A stretch of DNA of 34,429 bases from an uncultured Bacilli bacterium (GCA_947629475.1 CANRDV010000011.1:1-34429), one strand, 5' to 3'. Shown: positions 17,480 to 27,040, counted from the stretch's first letter. Numbers and translations are program-made. Notes: a model not told the origin generated them from the sequence alone.

Positions 17480-18012
17480 TGAAAAATAATAAATATTATT
17501 ACTACGAATTTAAAGATTTTTCAATAAATAAAGAAAATGTTTTAAATTTAATAGTAACCAACTATATGAGAAAAATTAAGTTAAATCAAGATTATTCAAT
17601 TCTTGTTTTAACAAATAGTGATAATGAATTTGATTTTTTTGTTAAATATGTAAATGATATTCTAAATAACATTACAATTAAAACTATTAATGATTATTTA
17701 CCATCTTATTTACAATATAATTTTAAACAAAAAGATTTAGATAACATGAAAAAATTAAAAATTATACAAATGACAAAAAAAGATTACAATAATTATAATA
17801 ATGAATATGATTTTGTTATTCTTAAACCAATAACAAAAAGATATTTGGAAAAAATTGTATATGATAAAACATATCATGAAAAAAGTAATAGTAATAATTA
17901 CTTATATCAAAATAATATTTATCTAAAATACTACAAAAATACTTTCGATAAAATATATAGAAAAGCATTAGGAAATTTTCATACAATTAATAATAAACCA
18001 GAATATAGATAG
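17473..18012 (+). CDS. orphan hypothetical protein (179 aa)
   Basis: Overlaps the upstream ORF end; AAAGGAGG RBS; no family recognised. Confidence 0.7.
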   Translation: MLMKNNKYYYYEFKDFSINKENVLNLIVTNYMRKIKLNQDYSILVLTNSDNEFDFFVKYVNDILNNITIKTINDYLPSYLQYNFKQKDLDNMKKLKIIQMTKKDYNNYNNEYDFVILKPITKRYLEKIVYDKTYHEKSNSNNYLYQNNIYLKYYKNTFDKIYRKALGNFHTINNKPEYR

Positions 18013-18037
18013 TTCACACACTATCTATTTTTTTATT
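18005..18037 (+). terminator. rho-independent terminator of the orphan operon
   Basis: ATAGATAGT-tcacac-ACTATCTAT followed by TTTTTTT. Confidence 0.8.
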
Positions 18038-18057
18038 ATATTAATTATTTTAACAAT

Positions 18058-18086
18058 ATAAAAAAGATATGCTTTTATACATATCT
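18058..18086 (-). terminator. rho-independent terminator, minus strand
   Basis: Minus strand AGATATG-tataaaag-CATATCT followed by TTTTTA. Confidence 0.6.
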
Positions 18087-18295
18087 CTCACAGCTAATCT
18101 CAAATCATATTTAATAATTAAAAATTTTCATTATAAATAACATTTATGAACACGACCATATTTTTTAAAATGCTATTGATATAATAATATTTAAATCTGC
18201 TTTATCTTCTTTATTATCTGTAGATTCGATAAGTATCTTTTTATTATCAAAATACCCCTTAAAATAAAGCAATTCAGTTATTTTTAACAATCGTG

Positions 18296-19336
18296 TCATA
18301 TCGAATAGTTTTGCCACCATATGTATCCTATATTTAAATATCCACTTCCATATGCTGTATCATCATCAACAGAACCTAAATTTTTATAACTTTGATAATA
18401 TTCATATGCATTTAATAATCCTACTTTTCCGTCTATTGTTGCTCCTGTTGGTTTTGCTGAGGTTGAACAACTATCTGCTGTTGCATACCATTTTGCATCT
18501 TGTACTATTATATTTTCTTGACTTTCTAGTGTATCTAAAAAATCTTCATTTAACCATTGATATATCCAGGAACCTTTATATGTTGTATTGATATTCCATG
18601 TTATTGCTGTTATTGCATCTTGCGTTATCATTTTTATTGTATTATCGGGATTTATGGCTGTTATTCTCCATAGTTTTCCAGAATACCAAACATAATTAAA
18701 GTTTATTTGGTCATTGGTTCCTGAAAGATAGGTTGTATCACCATCATTTACAGAATTAGAATCATTTAAATCATTCTTAATAAAATCTAATAAAGGACCA
18801 GTTTTTACATAAGACTCTTGATTTGATTCAATATGAATTTTAGCATTAAATGTCTTACCCATATAAGTTTCATCTGCTTCTTCTTTAAGATAAACCTTTA
18901 CATGATAAGTTGCTTCTTTAGTTGCTTCTAAAGTAGCATTATAATCAATATACTTATTTTCACTTAATACAACAGGTTGATTATAATCTCCAGTATCCTT
19001 TTTAACTATATACTTAATAACTGATTTAAATTCTGGATTAGTTGAAGTCTCTTCAATTGAAACATTATAATAAGCTTTTACTGTTCCTTCATTTTTTACT
19101 GTAAAAACTAATTCCTTTTCAACTAAGGCTCCTTCTTCATCAGTCATTGGATACATATTAGATGCATTTAAAGATGAAGATGTTGCATCTTGAAAATTAA
19201 CCTTTAAATCTCCTACATTAATAACATAGTTATTTTGACTAGTTCTTGTACTTCTTAAAAGTGCATAACTTGATGATAATATTAATATTAAACTTAATGA
19301 TATTACCATTACTATTAATTTCTTTTGATTACTCAT
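18296..19336 (-). CDS. secreted surface protein with TasA/CalY-like N-terminal region, possibly C-terminally truncated
   Basis: Signal/TM IVMVISLSLILILSSSYALLRSTRTSQNNYVINVGDLKVNF, then FNYVWYSGKLWRITAINPDNTIKMITQDAITAI; start at MSNQKK (19336) with GGAG RBS. Confidence 0.7.
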   Translation of the reverse strand: MSNQKKLIVMVISLSLILILSSSYALLRSTRTSQNNYVINVGDLKVNFQDATSSSLNASNMYPMTDEEGALVEKELVFTVKNEGTVKAYYNVSIEETSTNPEFKSVIKYIVKKDTGDYNQPVVLSENKYIDYNATLEATKEATYHVKVYLKEEADETYMGKTFNAKIHIESNQESYVKTGPLLDFIKNDLNDSNSVNDGDTTYLSGTNDQINFNYVWYSGKLWRITAINPDNTIKMITQDAITAITWNINTTYKGSWIYQWLNEDFLDTLESQENIIVQDAKWYATADSCSTSAKPTGATIDGKVGLLNAYEYYQSYKNLGSVDDDTAYGSGYLNIGYIWWQNYSI

Positions 19337-19363
19337 ATTTTTAACTCCTTTTTTTAACATAAA

Positions 19364-19408
19364 AAGACACAGAAAAGATAGTATTAATATACTATTTTCC
19401 TGTGTCTT
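19364..19408 (-). terminator. strong hairpin, terminator or attenuator
   Basis: AAGACACAG...CTGTGTCTT outer stem with inner GATAGTAT/ATACTATT; minus-strand T-tract; 28 bp before the start of 18296-19336. Confidence 0.75.
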
Positions 19409-19430
19409 AATTTGTTTGTTATTATTAAAA

Positions 19431-19523
19431 TTATATTTTGTGATAAGTTAGTAGTACCCCCCCCATAATTGACTCATTGTTAACAATATTTTCTGATACT
19501 TTTTGAATATTTTTAATTATCAT
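19431..19523 (-). CDS. small ORF (30 aa) containing a G8 tract
   Basis: RBS GAAAGGATG, ATG at 19523: MIIKNIQKVSENIVNNESIMGGVLLTYHKI; hairpin follows. Confidence 0.45.
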   Translation of the reverse strand: MIIKNIQKVSENIVNNESIMGGVLLTYHKI

Positions 19524-19605
19524 GGAAGTTCACATCCTTTCTAACTTATATATACATAATATCATAAATTTCTAAATAATCAAGTACTTATTTTTATTTT
19601 TTCAC

Positions 19606-20415
19606 TTAATTTGACAATTGTTTTACTTTAACTTTACTTACTTCATCATTAATCATATTCCTGTTATATTTATACATTAACCTAAGATAAGTTCTAAAGA
19701 TATCAATAGTAAAAGCAATATTTGTTAATTCTTCTAAATGTTCTTTTTTAAACTTAGTCTTACTAATATTCTCTTTTATCCTCTTCATTAATACTAATTG
19801 AACCTTTTTCTTTTCGATTAAACTTAATTCTTTAAATAATAAAGAATCATCACTATTTTTAATTTCTGTTAAGATTATATCTAAATAAATATTACTTAAA
19901 TAATAATCTATACTATCTTTTTCAGTATCACTAAAAAGAATATTTAAACTAATATAATCATTTCTTAAATAAAATATTTCTTTTATACTTAAGTTTATAT
20001 CTTCAGAATCTATTCTAAATTCCTTTACTCTTTTTAAAAAAGTATATTTTGCTAAAGTAGCATCTAAGGTTTCTAAAAATTCTCTTAAGGCTCCTAGATA
20101 GTAATTGCAATCTCTAAGATATAATTCAATCTTATCTTTACCTTTCTCTCTTTTTATTTGTCTATTGGCTTCTTCTTTTAAGACTCTATATTGTTCTTTA
20201 AACGATTCTAATTTATTAGGTTCAATAAAAGTTAATTCTAAACCTCCTAACTTAGACTCAATTTCTAACTCTAAGTTTTCAATTTTTTCATAAACCGTTT
20301 TCTTAGGAGGTATATCATTATCAATAGTAAAACTTGGTTCTTTTCTACTTACTTTATTTTTTCTAAATATATTAAATATCATTGGTAGTCCTTTTCTTTG
20401 AATTGGAATACTCAT
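19606..20415 (-). CDS. hypothetical protein, coiled-coil-like
   Basis: 269-aa ORF with AAAGGAGAG RBS. Confidence 0.75.
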   Translation of the reverse strand: MSIPIQRKGLPMIFNIFRKNKVSRKEPSFTIDNDIPPKKTVYEKIENLELEIESKLGGLELTFIEPNKLESFKEQYRVLKEEANRQIKREKGKDKIELYLRDCNYYLGALREFLETLDATLAKYTFLKRVKEFRIDSEDINLSIKEIFYLRNDYISLNILFSDTEKDSIDYYLSNIYLDIILTEIKNSDDSLLFKELSLIEKKKVQLVLMKRIKENISKTKFKKEHLEELTNIAFTIDIFRTYLRLMYKYNRNMINDEVSKVKVKQLSN

Positions 20416-20472
20416 TTTAATCTCTCTCCTTTAACAAGTTTTTATTGTAGCACTTTCGTTATTTTTTGTCAA

Positions 20473-21285
20473 TTATCTAAAATATTTTTCTCGTTTTTTA
20501 ATAGGTACTAATCTTTTAATAGCTTTTATTTCATCATTTAACATTTCTTCTTTTTCAGATTCATATAAATTAGGTGTTTCTTCAAATTTATTAGCATTTT
20601 CATTATAAAGATATCTTGGTAATCTTGTAACAGTCCAATCCATAAGTAAATAATTGTAATATCTTTCATAAATATTTTGATAAGAACTAGTAATTATTCT
20701 AGGAACTTCTACACCTAAATCCTTAATAAAACCATTCTTATTTACTCTTTCAATAGAATCATACCCTAGATACATAACTGCTATATCTTTAAAATAATTC
20801 ATTAATTCTAATTTTAAATAATTATTTAAATAATACTTTCTTTGATAACTAATATCTTTACTTTCTAATTCTTTATTTAATTTTAAATATTCAAAGAAAT
20901 CTAATACTTCAATTCTTCTATCTAACTTCGTTTTATATAAATCCCTAAAGAATAATAATATTTGATAACTAAACTTTAAAGTAGGGTTATTAAAATCTTT
21001 ATAATTATTTATTTCTTTATTAAGTTTATCTAAAAACTCTTGATAAGTCATAGTATTACTATTACCTACTCCATATTTAATTTGTTTATCCTTACCAACT
21101 ACATAGATTAAATAAGATAAATAAGTTCTTGAAATAGGATTTTTCCATTCTAAATGTCCATTTACTCCATCTTTAATATTAAAACTTATTAAATCTCCTT
21201 CTTTGGAAAAATAACCAACGAATGCTTCCTTCGTTTCTCTTTCTTCTTTTAATATTTCATCTTCCATATATTCGATTGTCATATA
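20473..21285 (-). CDS. hypothetical protein
   Basis: Long ORF; start placed at MTIEYMEDE with GGAGAG RBS. Confidence 0.75.
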   Translation of the reverse strand, partial: YMTIEYMEDEILKEERETKEAFVGYFSKEGDLISFNIKDGVNGHLEWKNPISRTYLSYLIYVVGKDKQIKYGVGNSNTMTYQEFLDKLNKEINNYKDFNNPTLKFSYQILLFFRDLYKTKLDRRIEVLDFFEYLKLNKELESKDISYQRKYYLNNYLKLELMNYFKDIAVMYLGYDSIERVNKNGFIKDLGVEVPRIITSSYQNIYERYYNYLLMDWTVTRLPRYLYNENANKFEETPNLYESEKEEMLNDEIKAIKRLVPIKKREKYFR

Positions 21286-21344
21286 AACTCTCCATAACAA
21301 TAGTATATTATAGAGGAAAACAAAATATTAATCAATAGTAAAAT

Positions 21345-21435
21345 TAAAAAAGACTGGCAGTGCTTATGTGACTGAATTAATAAATAACTCTTATATTCAA
21401 TCCTTGAAAGAATCACATAAGGCTTATATGCCAGT
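21345..21435 (-). ncRNA. candidate structured RNA with closing stem and poly-U
   Basis: Nested pairs ACTGGCA/TGCCAGT, CTTATGTGA/TCACATAAG and TGAAT/ATTCA; minus-strand TTTTTT after the closing stem. Confidence 0.5.
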
Positions 21436-21607
21436 TCTCTTTATATATAATTACTTAACCCCTCTTTTTCATTGCTACAATACTATTGTATCAAATTTTA
21501 TAAGATATATCTAGTATTTAGACAAAAATTATACATTTTTTTTAATCAGTACTTTTTTAAGAAAACAAAATATTAAGCAAGTGCATACAATAAAATGGTG
21601 AAATATT

Positions 21608-22372
21608 ATGTATTTAAAAATTAATAATTTAAATATTTACTATGAAAAATATGGAAATAAGAAGTCTACTATCGTAATTTTACCTGGTTGGGGAGATACA
21701 AGATTAACTTTTAATTATTTAATAAATTATCTGAAAGATTATTTTACTATTTATATTTTAGATTATCCAGGCTTTGGTAACTCGAGTATCCCAGAATCTG
21801 ATTTAACAATCTACGAGTATGTCTCTTTAATTGAAAGGTTCTTAACTAAATTAGATATCAAAGAACCTATTATAATTGCTCATTCTTTTGGAGGAAGAAT
21901 TACATCTATTCTTTCAGAAAGAGTTAAATTAAAAAAGTTATTACTAATCGATGTTGCTGGAATAAAACATAAAGATATTAAGTTATTATTAAGAAATTGT
22001 TTATATAAATTTTTAAAGAAATTAGGTTATTTATTACCTAAAAAAGTAAGAGAGAAATATTTAAAACTATTATTTAATAAATTCTCATCAAGTGATTATA
22101 AAGCCTTAGATAAAAGACTCCTTAAAACTTTTCAAAATGTGGTTAAAGAAGATTTAACTAAATATTACAAGAATATTACTTTAGAAACTCTTATTCTCTG
22201 GGGAGAAAATGATGATATAACCCCTCTTAAAGATGGAATTAAGATTAATAAATTAATTAAAGATTCCGTTTTAATCCCAATTGCTAATACTTCCCATTTT
22301 CCTTATCTTGATAAGAATAATTTAGTTTTAAAAATTATTCTAGCATACCTAAAAAAAGATATCCGAGTTTGA
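21608..22372 (+). CDS. alpha/beta hydrolase
   Basis: VILPGWGDTR, LDYPGFGNSS, IIAHSFGGR nucleophile elbow, WGENDDITP and NTSHFPYLD. Confidence 0.9.
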   Translation: MYLKINNLNIYYEKYGNKKSTIVILPGWGDTRLTFNYLINYLKDYFTIYILDYPGFGNSSIPESDLTIYEYVSLIERFLTKLDIKEPIIIAHSFGGRITSILSERVKLKKLLLIDVAGIKHKDIKLLLRNCLYKFLKKLGYLLPKKVREKYLKLLFNKFSSSDYKALDKRLLKTFQNVVKEDLTKYYKNITLETLILWGENDDITPLKDGIKINKLIKDSVLIPIANTSHFPYLDKNNLVLKIILAYLKKDIRV

Positions 22373-22380
22373 TATCTTTT
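22354..22380. terminator. bidirectional terminator between convergent genes
   Basis: AAAAGATATC-cgagttt-GATATCTTTT. Confidence 0.7.
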
Positions 22381-22828
22381 ACTTTACTTTAATCATACTT
22401 TTTATTTTATTATCTAAATTATATTCAATACTTCCAAATTCACTTAAACTTATTAAATCTAAATTATCATTTATTTTTAAATAATAATAATTATCTTGAT
22501 AATAAATATTATTATAGTTTTCAATTATAAAATAATCACTTGTTTTATAATAAAAATCTATATCTTTAATAATTCGAACTTTTATGTCGATTAAATCTGG
22601 ATTAAATAATAACTCTTCTTTCTTTTCGATTTCTAGAATTGTACCATAGTCTTTATTTTCATAGACTAATACGTCATAGATACCACCTATTTTAAAATGA
22701 TAGTTTTTAATTAATCTAATAAATATTTTCTTTATTTCGCGAACTATAATATCTTTTTCTTCAGTTTTAAAGAAATAGTTATATAAATATAAAATTATTT
22801 TATCGGAATCTTGAACTTGAATTTTCAT
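22379..22828 (-). CDS. hypothetical protein
   Basis: 149-aa ORF downstream of murC. Confidence 0.65.
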   Translation of the reverse strand: MKIQVQDSDKIILYLYNYFFKTEEKDIIVREIKKIFIRLIKNYHFKIGGIYDVLVYENKDYGTILEIEKKEELLFNPDLIDIKVRIIKDIDFYYKTSDYFIIENYNNIYYQDNYYYLKINDNLDLISLSEFGSIEYNLDNKIKSMIKVK

Positions 22829-22862
22829 ACATTCACCAATGTATTATATGAACTTTCTTTAG

Positions 22863-24167
22863 TTAGGATAAAAGTTTCTTAAATTCTTCAATTAAAGGAG
22901 TTATATTAGCACAGCTCATGAAACAGATAACATCATCTTTATGTTCAAGTAAAATCTCAACATTTTCAAGACTTAGTTTCTTAGCATCCTTTATTTTACT
23001 TATTAAAGTATCACTTGAGACATTCGGATAATCTTTAGGGTCTTCTCTATCACATTTAATATCCATGACATACGAATAATCAAACTGACTTAAAACATTG
23101 GCAAAATCGTCCATGAAGTCCTTGGTTCTCGAATAAGTATTTGGTAAGAAGACTCCAACTATCCTCTTTCCTTCGTATTTTTGTCTAGCACTATCTAACA
23201 CCGTTTTAATTTCTGTTGGATGATGAGCATAATCGTCAACTATAATGGTATTCCCAATCTTGGTTTCCATGAATCTTCTTGTTGCTCCATGAAAACAATT
23301 AAGGGTTTCAACAACACTATCTTTATCTATCTTATATAAAATTGAGACCATAATAGCTGCTAAACTATCAAGTATCATATGTCTTCCAAATAAAGGTAAT
23401 TCAAAGTGTTCATAAAATTCACCATGATAATAAACATCAAAACTACTTCCATCGGGAGTTAATTTTAAATTCTTGGCTACTAAATCATTAGATTCATTAA
23501 AACCATAGTAATAGGTTTGATTATTATTACTTTTTATTTTTAAGACGTTCTTATCATCTCCACATAAAACTAAATTAGTTGCCCTATCTGCTAATATATT
23601 AAAAGTTTTAATAATATCATCAATATCCTTATAACACTCAGTATGTTCTAAATCAATATTTGTAATAATTAAAGTTTTAGGATAATATTCTAAGAAATGC
23701 TTATTGTATTCACAAGATTCAAGAACAAATAATTTATTCTTCTTATCACCATGTCCTCGTCCATCTCCAACAAAATAATTACAACCAACTTCTTTGTCAA
23801 GAATACTTGATAGCATTAGACTAGTTGTTGTTTTTCCATGGGTACCACTTACTGAGATAGTTTCAAACTCTTTCGTTAAACTTCCAATTAAGTCTTGATA
23901 TCTAATCATTTTAAGACCTAATTTTTTTAATCTTACAATTTCCTTATGATTTTCATTAATGGCATTAGAAAAACAAACTATAAAGTCAATACTTGGATTA
24001 AAGGTATCATCATGATAAACTTTAATTCCACGTTTAGTTAAACCATCCAAAGTAAATTTAATATCCGTTGAATCATCATATCCAACGACCTCATTTCCTA
24101 AATCATATAGAAGTCCTGCTAAAGCACTCATACCAGAACCTTTAATTCCAATTAAATAATATTTCAT
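22863..24167 (-). CDS. murC: UDP-N-acetylmuramate--L-alanine ligase
   Basis: YYLIGIKGSGMSALAGLLYDLGNEVVGYD, SVSGTHGKTTTS, VDDYAHHPTEI. Confidence 0.93.
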   Translation of the reverse strand: MKYYLIGIKGSGMSALAGLLYDLGNEVVGYDDSTDIKFTLDGLTKRGIKVYHDDTFNPSIDFIVCFSNAINENHKEIVRLKKLGLKMIRYQDLIGSLTKEFETISVSGTHGKTTTSLMLSSILDKEVGCNYFVGDGRGHGDKKNKLFVLESCEYNKHFLEYYPKTLIITNIDLEHTECYKDIDDIIKTFNILADRATNLVLCGDDKNVLKIKSNNNQTYYYGFNESNDLVAKNLKLTPDGSSFDVYYHGEFYEHFELPLFGRHMILDSLAAIMVSILYKIDKDSVVETLNCFHGATRRFMETKIGNTIIVDDYAHHPTEIKTVLDSARQKYEGKRIVGVFLPNTYSRTKDFMDDFANVLSQFDYSYVMDIKCDREDPKDYPNVSSDTLISKIKDAKKLSLENVEILLEHKDDVICFMSCANITPLIEEFKKLLS

Positions 24168-24236
24168 AATTCACCTCTTTTTTTCACTATTATATCATAT
24201 GCAAAGAAAAGTGAATACTATTTTTTTAATTAAATT

Positions 24237-24298
24237 AAAAAAATGCCTGGGGGGCAGCGTACTTAACATACGCTTAACATTTAGTTACCTACCCCAGG
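24237..24298 (-). ncRNA. candidate structured RNA/terminator-like element upstream of murC
   Basis: CCTGGGG/CCCCAGG outer stem, AGCGTA/TACGCT inner hairpin, minus-strand TTTTTTT. Confidence 0.45.
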
Positions 24299-24335
24299 TC
24301 TTGTAAGAATATTTTATCATTATAATTTTACAATG

Positions 24336-25055
24336 TCAAGCATTTTTTACAATATTCTCTTTTTTATTATATTCAATTTTTTGAATTCTACCACTTATTT
24401 TATGTCCTGGAAATAAACTTATTCTGAAATTTTTATTTTTCAAAACTGGTAACACATTTTTTACAATTTCTTTATCCTTATAAAAATTATAAAATGTATT
24501 AACAATTAAATCAGCCAATTGAATACCATAATTAATTGAAGAATCATAGTAAGTAATCTTAAAGTCAAAGTTTTCTAAGCAAAATTCTGTTTTCAAATAT
24601 GTCTCCAAATTATTTAAATTCCCAACTCTTATATTTCTATTATCTATACTTACTATAAACTCTATATCATCACTAATCTGATTTAAATTTAAAAGTGGTA
24701 ATATACAATCTTTAAATATTAACTTAACAGCATAATTAAAGAAAATATTAGATTCAACAATTTCCTTTTTCATAGTTTTTTTATCAAAAATCTTTACGCA
24801 GCCATAAAAACTATCAATTTCCTGAATATTATTAAAAATTTTCTTCTTTTCACTATCCTTCATATCATATGACTTAATTTCTACATTTAAAGGTATATTT
24901 CTTTTTTCTTTTATTTCTTTATTTATTTTCTTATATAATGAAACTATTTTATTTTTATCTTCCCAAAAAGAAAAATAACCACCAACTGCAAAATATCTCG
25001 TCTTACTATTTTTATGAATGGAACCACTTTCATCTAAATACACAAATATTTTCAT
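24336..25055 (-). CDS. DUF3800-like protein
   Basis: N-terminal FVYLDESGS and C-terminal YGIQLADLIVNTFYN. Confidence 0.8.
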   Translation of the reverse strand: MKIFVYLDESGSIHKNSKTRYFAVGGYFSFWEDKNKIVSLYKKINKEIKEKRNIPLNVEIKSYDMKDSEKKKIFNNIQEIDSFYGCVKIFDKKTMKKEIVESNIFFNYAVKLIFKDCILPLLNLNQISDDIEFIVSIDNRNIRVGNLNNLETYLKTEFCLENFDFKITYYDSSINYGIQLADLIVNTFYNFYKDKEIVKNVLPVLKNKNFRISLFPGHKISGRIQKIEYNKKENIVKNA

Positions 25056-25229
25056 AATAACTCACATTCCTTTCGCTCTGTTCAAAGCATACAAAGTCAT
25101 GAAAAAATATTTTTCAGACTATCACATCCTTATATATATAATACTACATTTTTATACTAAAATCTAGTAATATGTAAAACATTTAGATAATATTACCCAA
25201 ATTTCTTATTTTGTAGTATAATATTAATC

Positions 25230-26153
25230 GTGATTATTATGAATGTATTGAAAAAATGTAATTTATGTCCAAGAAATTGTTTAGTTGATAGATATAATAG
25301 CCTTGGATATTGCAAACAATCTAATAAAATAAGAATTGCTAAAGCAGCCTTAACTTATTTTGAAGAACCATGTATTTCTAATTCTAAAGGAAGTGGAACG
25401 ATTTTCTTTTCGGGGTGTAATTTAGGATGTGTATTCTGTCAAAATAAAGATATCTCAAAAGATAACTACGGCAAAGTTATTTCTATTAAAAGACTATCTG
25501 AAATTATGTTAGAACTTCAAGATAAAGGTGCTATTAATATTAATTTAGTTACTCCGACACCTCATGTAGTAGGAATAGCAAAAGCAATTAAACTTGCTAA
25601 AAAGAATGGTTTAGTTATTCCAATTATTTATAATACTTCAAGTTATGAAAATCTTGATACTATAAAACTTTTAGATGGTTTAATTGACGTGTATCTTCCT
25701 GATTTAAAATATTATGATGATAAATATGCTCTAAAGTATTCAAAAGCTCCTAACTACTTTGAAGTAGCAACCCTTGCTATTCACGAAATGTACAATCAAG
25801 TAGGTAAACCCCAATTTGATAAAGATGGTAATATTTTAAAAGGTGTAATTGTAAGACATTTAATGTTACCTACTTTAAAAGAAGATACAAAAAATATATT
25901 AAATTATTTATATAATACTTATCAAGATAATATTTATATTAGTATAATGAATCAATATACTGTAATTAAACCTTTAAAATATAAAGAACTAAATCATAAA
26001 GTTACTGATAAAGATTATAATGAAGTAATTGATTATGCCATTTCTCTTGGTATTCAAAATGCTTATTGCCAACTAGATAATACAAGTAGTAAGGATTTTA
26101 TTCCTAACTTTGACCTTGAAGGAGTAGAAAAAAGTGAGCTTTCCCCTGACTAG
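25230..26153 (+). CDS. radical SAM protein, PflA/PflX-like
   Basis: CNLCPRNC, then FSGCNLGCVFCQN (CxxxCxxC) and VTPTPHV motifs; start could be 25239. Confidence 0.88.
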   Translation: MIIMNVLKKCNLCPRNCLVDRYNSLGYCKQSNKIRIAKAALTYFEEPCISNSKGSGTIFFSGCNLGCVFCQNKDISKDNYGKVISIKRLSEIMLELQDKGAININLVTPTPHVVGIAKAIKLAKKNGLVIPIIYNTSSYENLDTIKLLDGLIDVYLPDLKYYDDKYALKYSKAPNYFEVATLAIHEMYNQVGKPQFDKDGNILKGVIVRHLMLPTLKEDTKNILNYLYNTYQDNIYISIMNQYTVIKPLKYKELNHKVTDKDYNEVIDYAISLGIQNAYCQLDNTSSKDFIPNFDLEGVEKSELSPD

Positions 26154-26230
26154 ACGAGCCCACAAGTCATTGCTTGCTGGTACATGATTAACATATACCC
26201 TCCAGTAACTCAGCGAACTACTCACTCACT
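26127..26230 (-). ncRNA. candidate structured RNA
   Basis: Minus strand AGTGAG...CTCACT closing stem followed by TTTTTT; internal CTGG/CCAG and GTATAT/ATGTAC hairpin with a G-U pair. Confidence 0.4.
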
Positions 26231-26350
26231 AAATATATAGTATCATAAATGATAACATTAGTCAATAATATTAACTAAAATTATTTAACATAATAATAAA
26301 TTAAACATAAAATCATAAATATAACTATTAAAATAGTTGGTATAAATTCT

Positions 26351-27040
26351 TTAAACTTTTTCATTATCTTCTCCTTTTATATCATTTAAAATAATACTTG
26401 CCATATAAAGACCAAACATATTAGGTATAATTGAATTAGAACCAATTACTTTATCATGATATTCTATAACTTCTTTTGAATAAACTACTCTTATATCTAA
26501 ACAATCTTTATCATCTTTCAAATTATATCTTAAAATCTTTGCTAGTTTATCATAACTAGTATTTTTTAATTTAGTAACTTCAATCATAGATGGATTAAAT
26601 TTAAAACCAGCTCCCATACTAGAAATAATATTAATTCCCCTTTTAACACTTTCTCTAATTATTATTTCTTTACTTTTAACTACATCACAACAATCTAAAA
26701 TATAATCATAATCATTATTAAAAATTACATCTTTATTATCTGCATTATAAAATATAGGATAAGTTGTAACTTTACAATTTGGATTAATATCTAAAATTAA
26801 ATCTTTTAAAACATCAACTTTTAATTTACCAATTGTTGAATGATATGCTACTACTTGTCTATTTATATTTGTAATATCTACTTTATCATAATCAACTAAA
26901 CTTATATCATCAACTCCCATTCGAGCAATGGCAAGAGCACTACTTCCACCTACTCCTCCTACTCCAAGAATTAAAACTTTTAACTTCCTTAAATCATTTA
27001 TTTTATCTTTTAATAATAATTCTAATCTTTGAAATTCCAT
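26351..27040 (-). CDS. tcdA: ThiF-family tRNA threonylcarbamoyladenosine dehydratase-like
   Basis: LKVLILGVGGVGGSSALAIARMGVDDISLVDYDKVDITNINRQ. Confidence 0.8.
   Translation of the reverse strand: MEFQRLELLLKDKINDLRKLKVLILGVGGVGGSSALAIARMGVDDISLVDYDKVDITNINRQVVAYHSTIGKLKVDVLKDLILDINPNCKVTTYPIFYNADNKDVIFNNDYDYILDCCDVVKSKEIIIRESVKRGINIISSMGAGFKFNPSMIEVTKLKNTSYDKLAKILRYNLKDDKDCLDIRVVYSKEVIEYHDKVIGSNSIIPNMFGLYMASIILNDIKGEDNEKV

Noticed and set aside
18090-18165. Short minus-strand peptide reading MVVFINVIYNENFLIIKYDLRLAVRDMYKSISFLYC
   Set aside because: No RBS and it runs through a terminator hairpin; too short to separate from chance
21470-21495. TACAATA-c-TATTGTA palindrome
   Set aside because: Short AT-only dyad, expected by chance in this composition
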